Assembly (NCBI GenBank): GCA_003449495.1
Contig: DMHJ01000166.1
Coordinates: 1,606-10,149 of the forward strand
Reading direction: 5' to 3'
DNA: 8,544 nucleotides
Source: Clostridiales bacterium UBA8153
GTDB lineage: Bacteria; Bacillota; Sulfobacillia; UBA8153
Shown: positions 1-7,023 of the stretch, piece by piece
Layout: each line of letters begins with the position of its first letter
Position numbering within the stretch: the first letter of the stretch is position 1
The notes under the pieces: model-generated
What the model was told of the DNA's origin: nothing
Database searches by the model: none
What the model saw: only the letters and a program-made list of their open reading frames with translations
Position numbers and translations under genes: made by a program

Positions 1-2016
1 GATCAGGCCCAGTTTGGCCAAGAGCCGGGTCAGCTTGACCAGCGCTTCCCCATCACACGAGCCGGTCTCCAGCTGCACCAGCTCGTGTACCTCCGCCAGG
101 GAGCGGCGGCCATCCATCCAGTACAGGGCGTGGGTGAACTCCGAGGCCGCCCGGGCCCGGCCTTCCATGAACTTCGCCCATTCCTCACGCTCCTGGGTGT
201 CCAGGCGGAATAGGTGACGATGGAGGCTCACCGGCCCCCGGTATGACCGGCGCGGTACCATGGTCACGGCGACCTTGCGCCACTCCGCTTCCTCCGGATC
301 CTCCGGTAGCCGGCCTGCGGGCTTCAGGAAGGCCAAGGCGGCCTGCCACCGGCCTGCCTCGGCCTGGGTCGTGCGGTCCAGTTCCGGCACTAAGCCCTCC
401 ACCACCGCGGCGAAAGCTTTCTGCTCCGCCGGTGCCAAGAGGCGGCTGAGGGAGTGGATATCCTGGATCCGGCGATCCTTAAGGAACGCGGAGAGCCTGG
501 CAAACTCCCGGGTAGCCTCAGCTGCCAGCCGCCCGGTCTCCGCCTCAGGTTCACCGGCGGCAGTCAGCACCGGGTCGAAACGGGCCCGCGCTGCCTGGTG
601 TAGTTCCCGGGCGAAGGAGAAGGTCTGCTCTTGGGCCATCCATACCGCCTCGGCGTAGCCGGCGACGGCCAAGAAGTAGGCGTAGGTGGCGGCGAGACAC
701 GACACCTTCCCCATCATGAAGGGGTCGACCTTGTCAACGGTGTCTGCGTTGGTGTGGTAGTAGCGGTCCGGCCACTGGATGACCATGGGGCAAGGCACGT
801 CCACGGTGGGGTCAGAGAAGATGTAGTGGTCCGAGCCGCCTGAGAAGGGCATGACCCCCCACTTGAAGAGGGCATAGGACGCCGTGCCCGCTAGATTCTT
901 CACATCTCCGGCCAGCGCCTCCAGGATCCGCTCGAGCAGGTCACCGGTGAAAGAGGGGGTGGATCGCGGGGGACGCTCCAGCATGAGGGGCCCGCCGCAG
1001 AGTTCCTGTTTTTCCCCCACCATGTCCAAGTTAATGGCGGCCACCATGTGGGGGATGAGCCCTTCGTTGCCGGCTAAAAACGCGTAGGTGCCGGTCATCT
1101 CGGGCAACAACAGGAACCTGATGGTGCGCTGCGGTGGAGGGAGGGTACCCTCGTCGATCAGCCGGCGGAGCGCCCGGGCGATTTCCAGCACGGCCGCGGC
1201 ACCCGAGGCGTTATCGTTGGCCGACGGCTGGGGATGGCAGAGGTGGGCCACCACCACCACCTCGCCGGGCCCCTGCCCGGCAATGACGGCCGACACCACC
1301 TCCATGCTACCGTCGTAGAGGCTGGCGTCCACCCGCGCCCTCACCTTGAGGGGGCCCTGGGCGGATTTTAGGAGTTTACGCAGGCTCTCGCCGGTCTTGG
1401 GCGACAGCACAAAGCCGGGACAGGGCGTCGCCCCGGCATCCCACCAGAACGACGTATACTGCAGGGCGTCGGGAATGTCCATGCGGTGACGGACGGGCGG
1501 GAACTCGGACATCCTGTCGGTGACCAGGCCGAGGGCGCCGTGCTGCTCCACGGCCAGGCTGCGCGTGCGGGTGAGGTCGCCGTCGGCCAGCACGAACTTG
1601 CCCTTGACCTCCACCCCGGAATAGGACTCGGGCCGGTCGGACTTTTCCACCGCCACCAGTTCCGCTTCCACACCGCCCGGCGGAGTGGCGGCGCTACGCT
1701 GGATCAAGGACATCTTATGCTCGTGGTAGCCGGCCAGGCGGCGGCGCTCGGGCTCAAGGAGTTCCAGTTCGGCTCCGGTGCAGTGCCATTCCTGGAACAT
1801 CGGCTGGGACCAGTAGCGGGTGGAGGTGTTGGCCGGATAGGACAGGATCTCCGCGTCCAGTCCGGCGGCCTTTAGCTCGCCATGGCAGTAGTGGGCGGCT
1901 TCCCTAAATCCCGGGCTGGCCTGGATGCGGTGGAAGGCGCAGATGGCCTCCACCTGGCGCAAAGCACGGATACCTGAGAGCTCGGACTTGACCGCGGCGA
2001 GGATGTGGTGAAACAT
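1..2016 (-). CDS. M28-type zinc aminopeptidase (DUF4910-like), 3' end outside window
   Basis: One open frame of 672 codons runs from ATG at 2016 to the window edge with no stop. An AAAGGAG site lies 9 nt upstream of the start. No signal peptide is visible, so a cytoplasmic location is likely. Residues about 133-175 resemble a PA insert (GKFVLADGD, then a GALGLV stretch). The M28 catalytic core follows: AHLCHP with H258, SANDNASG with D268, LLPEMTGT with E306, AINLDM with D331, GGSDHY at 393-398, and YYHTNADTVDKVD with H421. These match the metal-site positions of M28 aminopeptidases. The usual Glu-Glu pair is replaced by Pro-Glu. Residues about 625-672 (YWMDGRRSLAEVHELV...LAKLGLI) look like a C-terminal winged helix, as in DUF4910-type proteins, so little of the protein is probably missing. 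It is downstream of azlCD on the same strand, so co-transcription is likely. Peptide hydrolysis is well supported; the substrate is unknown. Confidence 0.88.
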   Translation of the reverse strand, partial: MFHHILAAVKSELSGIRALRQVEAICAFHRIQASPGFREAAHYCHGELKAAGLDAEILSYPANTSTRYWSQPMFQEWHCTGAELELLEPERRRLAGYHEHKMSLIQRSAATPPGGVEAELVAVEKSDRPESYSGVEVKGKFVLADGDLTRTRSLAVEQHGALGLVTDRMSEFPPVRHRMDIPDALQYTSFWWDAGATPCPGFVLSPKTGESLRKLLKSAQGPLKVRARVDASLYDGSMEVVSAVIAGQGPGEVVVVAHLCHPQPSANDNASGAAAVLEIARALRRLIDEGTLPPPQRTIRFLLLPEMTGTYAFLAGNEGLIPHMVAAINLDMVGEKQELCGGPLMLERPPRSTPSFTGDLLERILEALAGDVKNLAGTASYALFKWGVMPFSGGSDHYIFSDPTVDVPCPMVIQWPDRYYHTNADTVDKVDPFMMGKVSCLAATYAYFLAVAGYAEAVWMAQEQTFSFARELHQAARARFDPVLTAAGEPEAETGRLAAEATREFARLSAFLKDRRIQDIHSLSRLLAPAEQKAFAAVVEGLVPELDRTTQAEAGRWQAALAFLKPAGRLPEDPEEAEWRKVAVTMVPRRSYRGPVSLHRHLFRLDTQEREEWAKFMEGRARAASEFTHALYWMDGRRSLAEVHELVQLETGSCDGEALVKLTRLLAKLGLI

Positions 2017-2035
2017 GGGGGAACGCTCCTTTCTC

Positions 2036-2059
2036 GGCCATTCACCGGGCCATTCACCG
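2036..2059. repeat. Tandem 12-bp direct repeat, two copies
   Basis: GGCCATTCACCG occurs twice, back to back and without mismatch, between the end of azlD and the ribosome binding site of the peptidase gene. It lies about 20 bp upstream of the peptidase start codon. It could be a slipped-strand duplication or a paired protein-binding site. The sequence does not decide between them. Confidence 0.8.
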
Positions 2060-2078
2060 TCCGGCGCCGGCCTTCCTT

Positions 2079-2387
2079 CTACCAGTGCTGGGCCAGGTAC
2101 ATGGCCAGCACTCCCGCGATGACGGTGAGGGTAAGGTCCCGTCTCCACCAGGATACCGCCACGGCCGCCGCGGCGGCCAGCAGGCGCGGCGGTAGCGGGA
2201 GCCCGGGTTCACCGGCGAACACCAAGGGGGCCAGCAAAGCGGAGAGGGTTGCGGCGGGAACGTGCTCCAGCCACCTGGTTACGGTGGGCGGGAGGCGCCG
2301 CTGCCGGAGTACCGCCACCGGTAACCAGCGGGACGGGTAAGTTACCAGGGCCATGCCGATGATGATGGCCAGCACTTCCCATCTCAT
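2079..2387 (-). CDS. azlD: AzlD-family branched-chain amino acid transport protein
   Basis: This is a 102-residue, very hydrophobic protein with about four membrane segments: near residues 5-18, 46-58, 67-80 and 85-100. The N-terminal MALVTYPSRWLP segment and the short length match the AzlD family. AzlD is the small partner of AzlC in a branched-chain amino acid exporter (azaleucine resistance in Bacillus). The start ATG is in an ATGA overlap with the azlC stop, so translation is probably coupled to azlC. A longer open frame continues upstream to about 2846, but that part is an out-of-frame shadow of azlC and is not membrane-like, so I chose the ATG at 2387. Family assignment rests on this pattern and on pairing with azlC. 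Confidence 0.88.
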   Translation of the reverse strand: MRWEVLAIIIGMALVTYPSRWLPVAVLRQRRLPPTVTRWLEHVPAATLSALLAPLVFAGEPGLPLPPRLLAAAAAVAVSWWRRDLTLTVIAGVLAMYLAQHW

Positions 2388-3031
2388 TTCCCCACCACCG
2401 TTCCGGTGGTGGCTCCCACCAGGATGGCCAGGACCAGGCTCACACCGTCCGGGAGAAATCGGCCGAGAATCAAGACGGCCCCGGCGCCTACGCAGGCGGC
2501 CAAGACCCGCGACCTGCGGGTGAGCTGGGGGATGAGCAGACCGATGAACATGGCGGCCAGGGCGAATCCCATGGCCCGGCTCCAGGTAGGTCCGGTTACC
2601 TCGCCCAAGAGGGCGCCGGCCGCCGAGCTGGTAACCCAGCCCAGGTAGGCGGACAGAGACAGCCAGGCGTAGACGGGCCAACTCTCCTGCGAGGCAGCCG
2701 TGACCACGGCGAAGAACTCGTCGGTGATGCCGAACGCCAGCCAGGGCAGCCATTTTTTGGGCACGCTCCCCAGGCGGGGACACAGGGCGGCGCCGAACAG
2801 TAGGTGCCGCAGGTTCACCAGGAAAGTGGCAAGCACCACTGACCACGCACCTGCGCCGGCCCCGAACATGCCGGCGGCCACCAGCTGGCTCGAACCGGCG
2901 AAGACCAGTATGGACATGACCACGGCTTCGGCCGTCTCCAGGCCGCTATGACGGGCGATGACCCCGTAAGAGAGGCCGATGGGCAGGTAGCCGAGGATCA
3001 CCGGCCAGCCCAGCGCAAGACCTCGTCGCAA
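2384..3031 (-). CDS. azlC: AzlC-family branched-chain amino acid exporter permease
   Basis: This is a 215-residue multi-pass membrane protein. Family landmarks are GYLPIGLSYGVIA (14-26), FAGSSQ (44-49), NLRHLLFG (73-80) and TDEFFA (103-108), followed by four or five further hydrophobic segments. AzlC and AzlD together export branched-chain amino acids and toxic analogues across the cytoplasmic membrane. The chosen start is TTG at 3031; a GGGAGG site lies about 8 nt upstream. A nearby ATG at 3047 is out of frame. The stop overlaps the azlD start by 4 bp. The gene is slightly shorter than many AzlC proteins (often 230-240 residues), mainly because of a brief N-terminus. It is transcribed away from the nitroreductase gene and preceded by a foldable leader. 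Confidence 0.92.
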   Translation of the reverse strand: MRRGLALGWPVILGYLPIGLSYGVIARHSGLETAEAVVMSILVFAGSSQLVAAGMFGAGAGAWSVVLATFLVNLRHLLFGAALCPRLGSVPKKWLPWLAFGITDEFFAVVTAASQESWPVYAWLSLSAYLGWVTSSAAGALLGEVTGPTWSRAMGFALAAMFIGLLIPQLTRRSRVLAACVGAGAVLILGRFLPDGVSLVLAILVGATTGTVVGK

Positions 3032-3305
3032 CGTCTCTCCCTCCCATTTAGGGATGCGGACGGCCCTGGGTTCGACCTGCCACGATGGTTCCCCTTCCGT
3101 GGGAAGGAGCCGGTTAGGCCTACGTCGAACCCCTGGGATTGGCGCACCGTCGGGCCAGACGCGCAGGGTGCGGTCCCCGGCGGCAGGAGTTGCCAGGGGC
3201 CGGTGGAACTCTTCGGCAGGAGGGAGCCCGGCCGGGCCCCAGGTCCTTTGCGGGAGACCTGCACCATTGCGGGTACCATGAGCTCTTCAGAATCAGGAGG
3301 GACAC
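3032..3305. other. Divergent intergenic region between azlC and the nitroreductase gene
   Basis: These 274 bp must hold the promoters of both the leftward azl operon and the rightward nitroreductase gene. I found no convincing -35/-10 pair on either strand; TTGCGG near 3248 with TACCAT near 3273 is too widely spaced. On the azlC side there is a long inverted repeat (3064-3137). Near the centre is a perfect 12-bp GC palindrome, GCCCGGCCGGGC (3226-3237). At the right end is the nitroreductase Shine-Dalgarno site, TCAGGAGG (3293-3300). Open frames crossing the region show no family motifs. Confidence 0.6.
3064..3137 (-). promoter_or_regulatory. Stem-loop element in the azlC 5' leader
   Basis: GGGTTCGAC (3068-3076) is a perfect reverse complement of GTCGAACCC (3124-3132), and CCC/GGG can extend it outward past a small internal loop. 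Nested inside, GGTT-cc-CCTTCC (3087-3098) pairs with GGAAGG-AGCC (3102-3111) around a 3-nt loop. Transcribed with azlC, this gives a 74-nt element about 33 nt upstream of the TTG start. It could be an attenuator, a riboswitch-like leader or a protein operator. It does not show a T-box consensus, and its T-loop-like GGTTCGA is not part of a foldable tRNA. Confidence 0.4.
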
Positions 3306-3800
3306 ATGGACATTTTCGAGGCCATCAAGAACCGGAGAAGCATTCGCCGCTACCGGACCGACCCCGTGCCCCCGGAAGTGTTGGGACAGGTGCTGGAAGC
3401 AGGCCGGGTGGCGCCATCGGCCGCCAACCGCCAGGCCTGGAAGTTTGTAGTAGTCACCGATGCCGCCATACGTCAAGAACTGGTGCCGGCCTGCCGTAGC
3501 CAGCAGTTTGTCGGACAAGCCCCGGTGGTCATTGCCGCCTGTGCCACTGAGGCCGGCCGCAAGTGGAACCAGGTGGATCTGGCCATCGCCGTCGACCACA
3601 TGACGCTGGCCGCCCATGGGCTCGGACTGGGGACGTGCTGGATCGGGGCGTTCGAGGAGGAGGCGGTCCGGGGCATACTGGGAATCCCGGAAGGGGTTTC
3701 CGTGGTGGTGCTCCTGACCCTCGGCTATGCCGACGGGCCGGGCCGGCCGCCCAGCCGCAAGGAACTGGGCGAGGTAGTCTGCTACCAGCGGTACTCCTGA
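3306..3800 (+). CDS. Nitroreductase-family FMN oxidoreductase
   Basis: This is a 164-residue protein at the short end of the NfsA/FRase-like nitroreductase family, which uses FMN and NAD(P)H to reduce nitro compounds, quinones or flavins. Visible landmarks are the N-terminal IKNRRSIRRY (7-16) with the FMN-phosphate-binding arginines, APSAANRQAWKF (36-47), and GLGLGTCWIGAF (105-116), the usual second FMN-binding stretch. The start is ATG at 3306, 5 nt after AGGAGG. No signal or membrane segment is present. It is the first gene of the rightward set; the rhomboid gene follows after 64 bp without an obvious terminator. The physiological substrate cannot be told from sequence. Members this short sometimes serve as thioredoxin- or ferredoxin-linked reductases in anaerobes. 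Confidence 0.9.
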   Translation: MDIFEAIKNRRSIRRYRTDPVPPEVLGQVLEAGRVAPSAANRQAWKFVVVTDAAIRQELVPACRSQQFVGQAPVVIAACATEAGRKWNQVDLAIAVDHMTLAAHGLGLGTCWIGAFEEEAVRGILGIPEGVSVVVLLTLGYADGPGRPPSRKELGEVVCYQRYS

Positions 3801-3864
3801 GGGCGTGACCCGGTATGAGGGATGCTGTGGGGAAGAGACTGACTTTCCGAGAGGAGCGCGAGGG

Positions 3865-4554
3865 TTGATACCCATTCGGGATAGCACCCGCTCCCGGAGC
3901 CGGCCGTATGTCAGCATCGCGCTGATCGCGGTCAACGTCCTCCTCTACCTGCATCATTCCACTTTCACCCGGCAGCAGCTGTTGGCCCTGTACTGGGATT
4001 ATGCCGTGATCCCGGTGCGCTACACGCAGGGCGCGCTTTGGTGGCTGGATCCCGCCACGGTATTCCCCTTGTTTTCCTCCATGTTCCTGCACGGCGGATG
4101 GCTGCACTTGGTCGGGAACATGCTGTATCTTTGGGTGTTCGGCGATAACATTGAAGACCGCATGGGTCGTGCCGGCTATTTCGTCTTCTACATCTTGGCC
4201 GGCCTGGCGTCTAATGCCGCCCATATCTGGGCCAACCCCACTTCCACCCTGCCCACCATCGGCGCCAGCGGGGCCGTCGCCGGTGTGCTTGGCGCGTACT
4301 TGCTCACCTTCCCGCAGGCGCGAGTGCTGGCCCTGGTCCCGCTGGGGTTTTTCCTGCCCATGATCGAGGTTCCGGCGGTGTTCTTCCTGTTTGGATGGTT
4401 TCTCCTCCAGCTGCTCAATGGGGTTCTCACCCTGGGTGTCGCCTCGGCCCAGACGGGCGGGGTAGCCTGGTGGGCTCACATCGGCGGGTTTGTCGGCGGG
4501 ATGGTGTTGGTCCACTGGTTCCGTGACAGACCCCGGTCGTACCGGCGCCGTTAG
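3865..4554 (+). CDS. Rhomboid-family intramembrane serine protease
   Basis: This is a 229-residue membrane protein with about six hydrophobic segments. It carries the rhomboid signature: HGGWLHLVGNMLYLWVFG (76-93) supplies the conserved His and Asn, GASGAVAG (133-140) the catalytic Ser135, and WWAHIGGFVGG (202-212) the catalytic His205. Rhomboids cleave transmembrane substrates within the bilayer. The N-terminus MIPIRDSTRSRSRPYV is typical of this bacterial subfamily, and this decided the start: TTG at 3865, 8 nt after GAGGAG. An upstream in-frame GTG at 3805 would add 20 polar residues without a good ribosome binding site. The gene is probably co-transcribed with the nitroreductase gene. A GC hairpin begins right after the stop codon. 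The natural substrate is unknown. Confidence 0.93.
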   Translation: MIPIRDSTRSRSRPYVSIALIAVNVLLYLHHSTFTRQQLLALYWDYAVIPVRYTQGALWWLDPATVFPLFSSMFLHGGWLHLVGNMLYLWVFGDNIEDRMGRAGYFVFYILAGLASNAAHIWANPTSTLPTIGASGAVAGVLGAYLLTFPQARVLALVPLGFFLPMIEVPAVFFLFGWFLLQLLNGVLTLGVASAQTGGVAWWAHIGGFVGGMVLVHWFRDRPRSYRRR

Positions 4555-4588
4555 CCGGGGGTGCGCATGGGGTAGCATCCCACCCCGG
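4555..4588 (+). terminator. Possible GC-rich hairpin terminator after the rhomboid gene
   Basis: Directly after the rhomboid stop, CCGGGG-g-TG (4555-4563) pairs with CA-CCCCGG (4581-4588), giving eight base pairs with one bulged G. A short ATG/CAT helix can form inside. There is no T-tract after it (the next bases are AGCCTTAACGG), so it may slow polymerase or protect the 3' end rather than act as a classical intrinsic terminator. Confidence 0.3.
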
Positions 4589-4766
4589 AGCCTTAACGGT
4601 GGCCCGGCCAGCGCGCCTTCTGGTGGAAGGACGCCGGGACCGGGCCGGGCATCGCCGCCAGGTGCGGCCCGGGCTAGGGGTGCGGAGCCTTCCGGCTCCT
4701 ATGCGCGTGCCCGCGCTTGCCGGAGCCGGGGAAGGTGACTTGGGTGACCGGTGAGTGAGGTGCAAC
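4589..4766 (+). promoter_or_regulatory. Hairpin-rich leader upstream of the cysteine-synthase-like gene
   Basis: This gene-free stretch lies between the rhomboid gene and the cysteine-synthase-like gene. GGAGCC (4684-4689) and GGCTCC (4694-4699) form a tight hairpin with a TTCC loop. The same right arm, CCGGCTCC (4692-4699), is also perfectly complementary to GGAGCCGG (4722-4729), and a GCGCG/CGCGC hairpin (4703-4716) can stack inside that second helix. The two folds exclude each other. The distal fold ends about 27 nt before the GAGG ribosome binding site. No T-tract and no known riboswitch consensus was recognised, and no convincing promoter was seen. Confidence 0.35.
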
Positions 4767-5717
4767 TTGCCAGTATATGAGAACATCCTGGGGTGTGCCG
4801 GTAACACCCCCCTGGTCAAGTTAAACCGCGTGGTGGAAGCCGGAAGCGCCACGGTCTATCTCAAGGTGGAGTCGTTCAATCCCGGCGGCAGCATCAAAGT
4901 GCGGGCGGCTCTGGCCATGATCGAGGATGCCGAACGCCGGGGCTTGCTCGGTCCGGGGTCGATCATTGTCGAGCCTACCAGCGGCAACCAAGGCATCGCC
5001 CTGGCCATGATCGGTGCGGTCAAAGGCTACCGGGTGGTCATCTGCATGCCGGAAAGCATGAGCCTGGAGCGGAGGAAACTGCTGCGGGCCTACGGCGCCG
5101 AGGTGGTGTTGACTCCTTGCGGAAAGGACATCAAGGAGACCATTGAGAACTGCTTGGCCGGCGCCCTGGGACTCCAGGCAGCGGATCCCCGGGTATTTGT
5201 TCCCCAGCAGTTTGAAAACCCGGCCAACGCCCTCTCGCACATCCTGGGCACGGCGATGGAGATCTGGAATGACCTGGGTCCCGGGCTAGATGCGTTGGTG
5301 GCCGGCATCGGTACCGGCGGGACCATTACCGGGGCGGGCCGCCGGCTCAAGGAGCTCAAGCCCGCCATCCAGATCGTGGCGGTAGAGCCCGAAAATGCCC
5401 CGCTGCTGGGCCAAGGCACCCTGGGTCACCACATCCAGGAAGGCATCGGAGACGGTATCATGCCGGGCATCCTGGATCCTACGGTAGTGGACCGGGTCCT
5501 AGCGGTAAGCGACGAGGAAGCGGTGGAGACGGCCCGGCGGTTGGCCCGCCGCGAGGGCATCCTGGCGGGCGTCTCCAGCGGCACCACGGTAGCCGGAGCC
5601 CTCCGGTTGGCCCGGGAGCTGGGCAGCGGGTCCGTGATCGTGGCCATCGCCGCCGACAGCGCCGACCGCTACCTGAGTACCAAGCTGCTGGACCCGCCCG
5701 GTTCGCCGGTAGTGTGA
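4767..5717 (+). CDS. PLP-dependent cysteine-synthase-family enzyme, divergent paralog
   Basis: This 316-residue fold-type II PLP enzyme is closest in pattern to cysteine synthase (O-acetylserine sulfhydrylase), which makes cysteine from O-acetylserine and sulfide. Landmarks are YENILGCAGNTPLVKLN (4-20), NPGGSIKVR (38-46) with PLP lysine K44, TSGNQG (71-76), PESMSLERRKLL (95-106), PQQFENPAN (146-154), GTGGTITGAGR (182-192), the SSG site (270-272) and RYLSTKL. Several normally conserved spots differ: TSGNTG reads TSGNQG, TTGPEIW reads LGTAMEIW, PGPHKIQGIGAGF reads LGHHIQEGIGDGI, and (S/D)SGERYLST reads DSADRYLST. The enzyme family is secure but the exact substrate is not. TTG at 4767 was chosen because GAGG lies 6 nt upstream and it gives the family-typical start MPVYENI; GTG at 4755 lacks such a site. 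glyA follows after 27 bp. Confidence 0.9.
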   Translation: MPVYENILGCAGNTPLVKLNRVVEAGSATVYLKVESFNPGGSIKVRAALAMIEDAERRGLLGPGSIIVEPTSGNQGIALAMIGAVKGYRVVICMPESMSLERRKLLRAYGAEVVLTPCGKDIKETIENCLAGALGLQAADPRVFVPQQFENPANALSHILGTAMEIWNDLGPGLDALVAGIGTGGTITGAGRRLKELKPAIQIVAVEPENAPLLGQGTLGHHIQEGIGDGIMPGILDPTVVDRVLAVSDEEAVETARRLARREGILAGVSSGTTVAGALRLARELGSGSVIVAIAADSADRYLSTKLLDPPGSPVV

Positions 5718-5744
5718 TCGGAAGTCTCCGAGGAGGTATACGTT

Positions 5745-6986
5745 TTGAACCTGCCCTTACGGCTACAAGACCCGGCGGTGTTTGCGGCCTGCGAGCAAGA
5801 AAAGCGGCGGCAGGCGGAAGTGGTGGAGCTCATCGCGTCGGAAAACCTGGTCAGTCGCGCCGTTTTGGAAGCGGCGGGGACCGTCCTCACCAATAAGTAT
5901 GCCGAGGGCTATCCCGGCCGCAGGTATTACGGCGGCTGTGAGCATGTGGATGTGGTGGAGGACCTGGCGCGGGATCGGGCCAAACTGCTCTTTGGCGCCG
6001 AGCATGCCAACGTCCAGCCCCATTCGGGCGCCCAGGCCAACACCGCCGTGTATTTTGCCGCTCTGGAGCCGGGCGACACGGTGCTGGGTATGGACCTCAG
6101 CCACGGTGGCCACCTCACCCACGGCAGCCCGGTGAACCTGTCCGGCAGGTACTTTAAATTCGTGTCTTATGGGGTGAGGAGAGAGGACGAAAGGCTGGAC
6201 TATGACCAGGTGCAGCAGTTGGCCAGGGAGCACCGGCCGAAGCTGATCGTGGCCGGAGCCTCCGCCTACCCCCGCGTCATCGACTTTGCCGCACTGGGGA
6301 GCATAGCCCGGGAGGCCGGCGCCAGCTTCATGGTGGACATGGCTCACATTGCCGGCCTGGTGGCCGCGGGGCTGCACCCTAGCCCGGTGCCGTATGCGGA
6401 GTTTGTGACCACCACCACCCATAAAACTTTGCGGGGTCCCCGGGGTGGTTTGATCCTCTGCCGGGAGGAGCATGCCAAAGCCATCGATAAAGCCGTGTTT
6501 CCCGGCATACAGGGTGGACCGCTCATGCACATCATCGCGGCCAAAGCGGTGGCGCTAGGCGAGGCGCTGGCACCGGAGTTTGGGTACTACCAGGGACGTA
6601 TCCTGGAGAACGCCCGGGCGCTGGCCAACGCGCTGGGAGAGCGCGGATTCCGCCTGGTGTCCGGGGGCACCGATAACCATCTTATACTGGTGGACCTTAC
6701 CAGCAAGAAGGTGTCCGGCAAGACGGCAGAAGCCGTCCTCGACCAGGTGGGGATTACCGTGAATAAGAACACCATCCCCTTTGAGACCAGGAGCCCTACG
6801 GTGACCAGCGGCATCCGCATCGGTACGCCCGCCGTGACCACGCGCGGTATGGGCGTAGCGGAGATGGAGATCATCGCCTCCTGCATCGACCGGGCGATCG
6901 CCGCGCGCAGTGACCGGGAGGCACTGGAGAAGATCGGACGACAAGTCCGCGCCATGTGCGCCAATTTCCCCCTCTACCAAGACTGA
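5745..6986 (+). CDS. glyA: Serine hydroxymethyltransferase
   Basis: This 413-residue cytosolic PLP enzyme interconverts serine plus tetrahydrofolate with glycine plus 5,10-methylene-tetrahydrofolate. It is full length for the family. Diagnostic stretches are [10 protein letters not shown] (28-37), [15 protein letters not shown] (50-64), [10 protein letters not shown] (90-99), [10 protein letters not shown] (118-127), [10 protein letters not shown] (196-205), [14 protein letters not shown] (222-235) with the PLP lysine K227, [11 protein letters not shown] (252-262), NKNTIPFE and [15 protein letters not shown]. The start is TTG at 5745, 7 nt after a strong AGGAGGT site. The 27-bp gap from the cysteine-synthase-like gene suggests one transcript, so serine made here may feed that enzyme's pathway. 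In an acetogen-like anaerobe this gene also links glycine/serine to the folate one-carbon pool. A strong GC hairpin follows the stop. Confidence 0.98.
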   Translation: MNLPLRLQDPAVFAACEQEKRRQAEVVELIASENLVSRAVLEAAGTVLTNKYAEGYPGRRYYGGCEHVDVVEDLARDRAKLLFGAEHANVQPHSGAQANTAVYFAALEPGDTVLGMDLSHGGHLTHGSPVNLSGRYFKFVSYGVRREDERLDYDQVQQLAREHRPKLIVAGASAYPRVIDFAALGSIAREAGASFMVDMAHIAGLVAAGLHPSPVPYAEFVTTTTHKTLRGPRGGLILCREEHAKAIDKAVFPGIQGGPLMHIIAAKAVALGEALAPEFGYYQGRILENARALANALGERGFRLVSGGTDNHLILVDLTSKKVSGKTAEAVLDQVGITVNKNTIPFETRSPTVTSGIRIGTPAVTTRGMGVAEMEIIASCIDRAIAARSDREALEKIGRQVRAMCANFPLYQD

Positions 6987-6998
6987 CCTCTGTGGTTA

Positions 6999-7022
6999 GG
7001 CGGCCGGGGTGACCCGGCCGCC
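6999..7022 (+). terminator. Strong GC hairpin with GTGA tetraloop after glyA
   Basis: GGCGGCCGGG (6999-7008) and CCCGGCCGCC (7013-7022) are perfect reverse complements around a GTGA loop, a GNRA-type tetraloop. It begins 12 nt after the glyA stop. The following bases, CGGTTGCCTCC, lack a T-run, so this is a probable 3'-end or terminator structure of the glyA transcript rather than a textbook rho-independent terminator. Confidence 0.6.
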
Positions 7023-7023
7023 C

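Noticed and set aside
2388..2846. Extension of the azlD frame upstream to 2846
   Set aside because: The added residues are not membrane-like and are an out-of-frame reading of azlC; azlD starts cleanly at the ATGA overlap.
3064..3080. tRNA fragment suggested by GGTTCGAC
   Set aside because: The flanking bases do not form a 5-bp T-stem and no acceptor, D or anticodon arm can be drawn.
3240..3300. T-box leader for azlC
   Set aside because: The minus strand has TGGTACCCGC, close to the T-box TGGTACCGCG, but without the flanking AACARGG, a terminator/antiterminator pair or a stem I with a specifier loop.
3805..3864. N-terminal extension of the rhomboid protein from GTG at 3805
   Set aside because: It adds 20 polar residues not typical of the family, while TTG at 3865 has a well-spaced GAGGAG site and a family-like first segment.
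3529..4578. Long minus-strand open frame (349 codons) opposite the rhomboid and nitroreductase genes
   Set aside because: It is polar and low-complexity (rich in G, Q, R, P), has no family motif and mirrors two well-supported genes. It is a typical GC-rich shadow frame.
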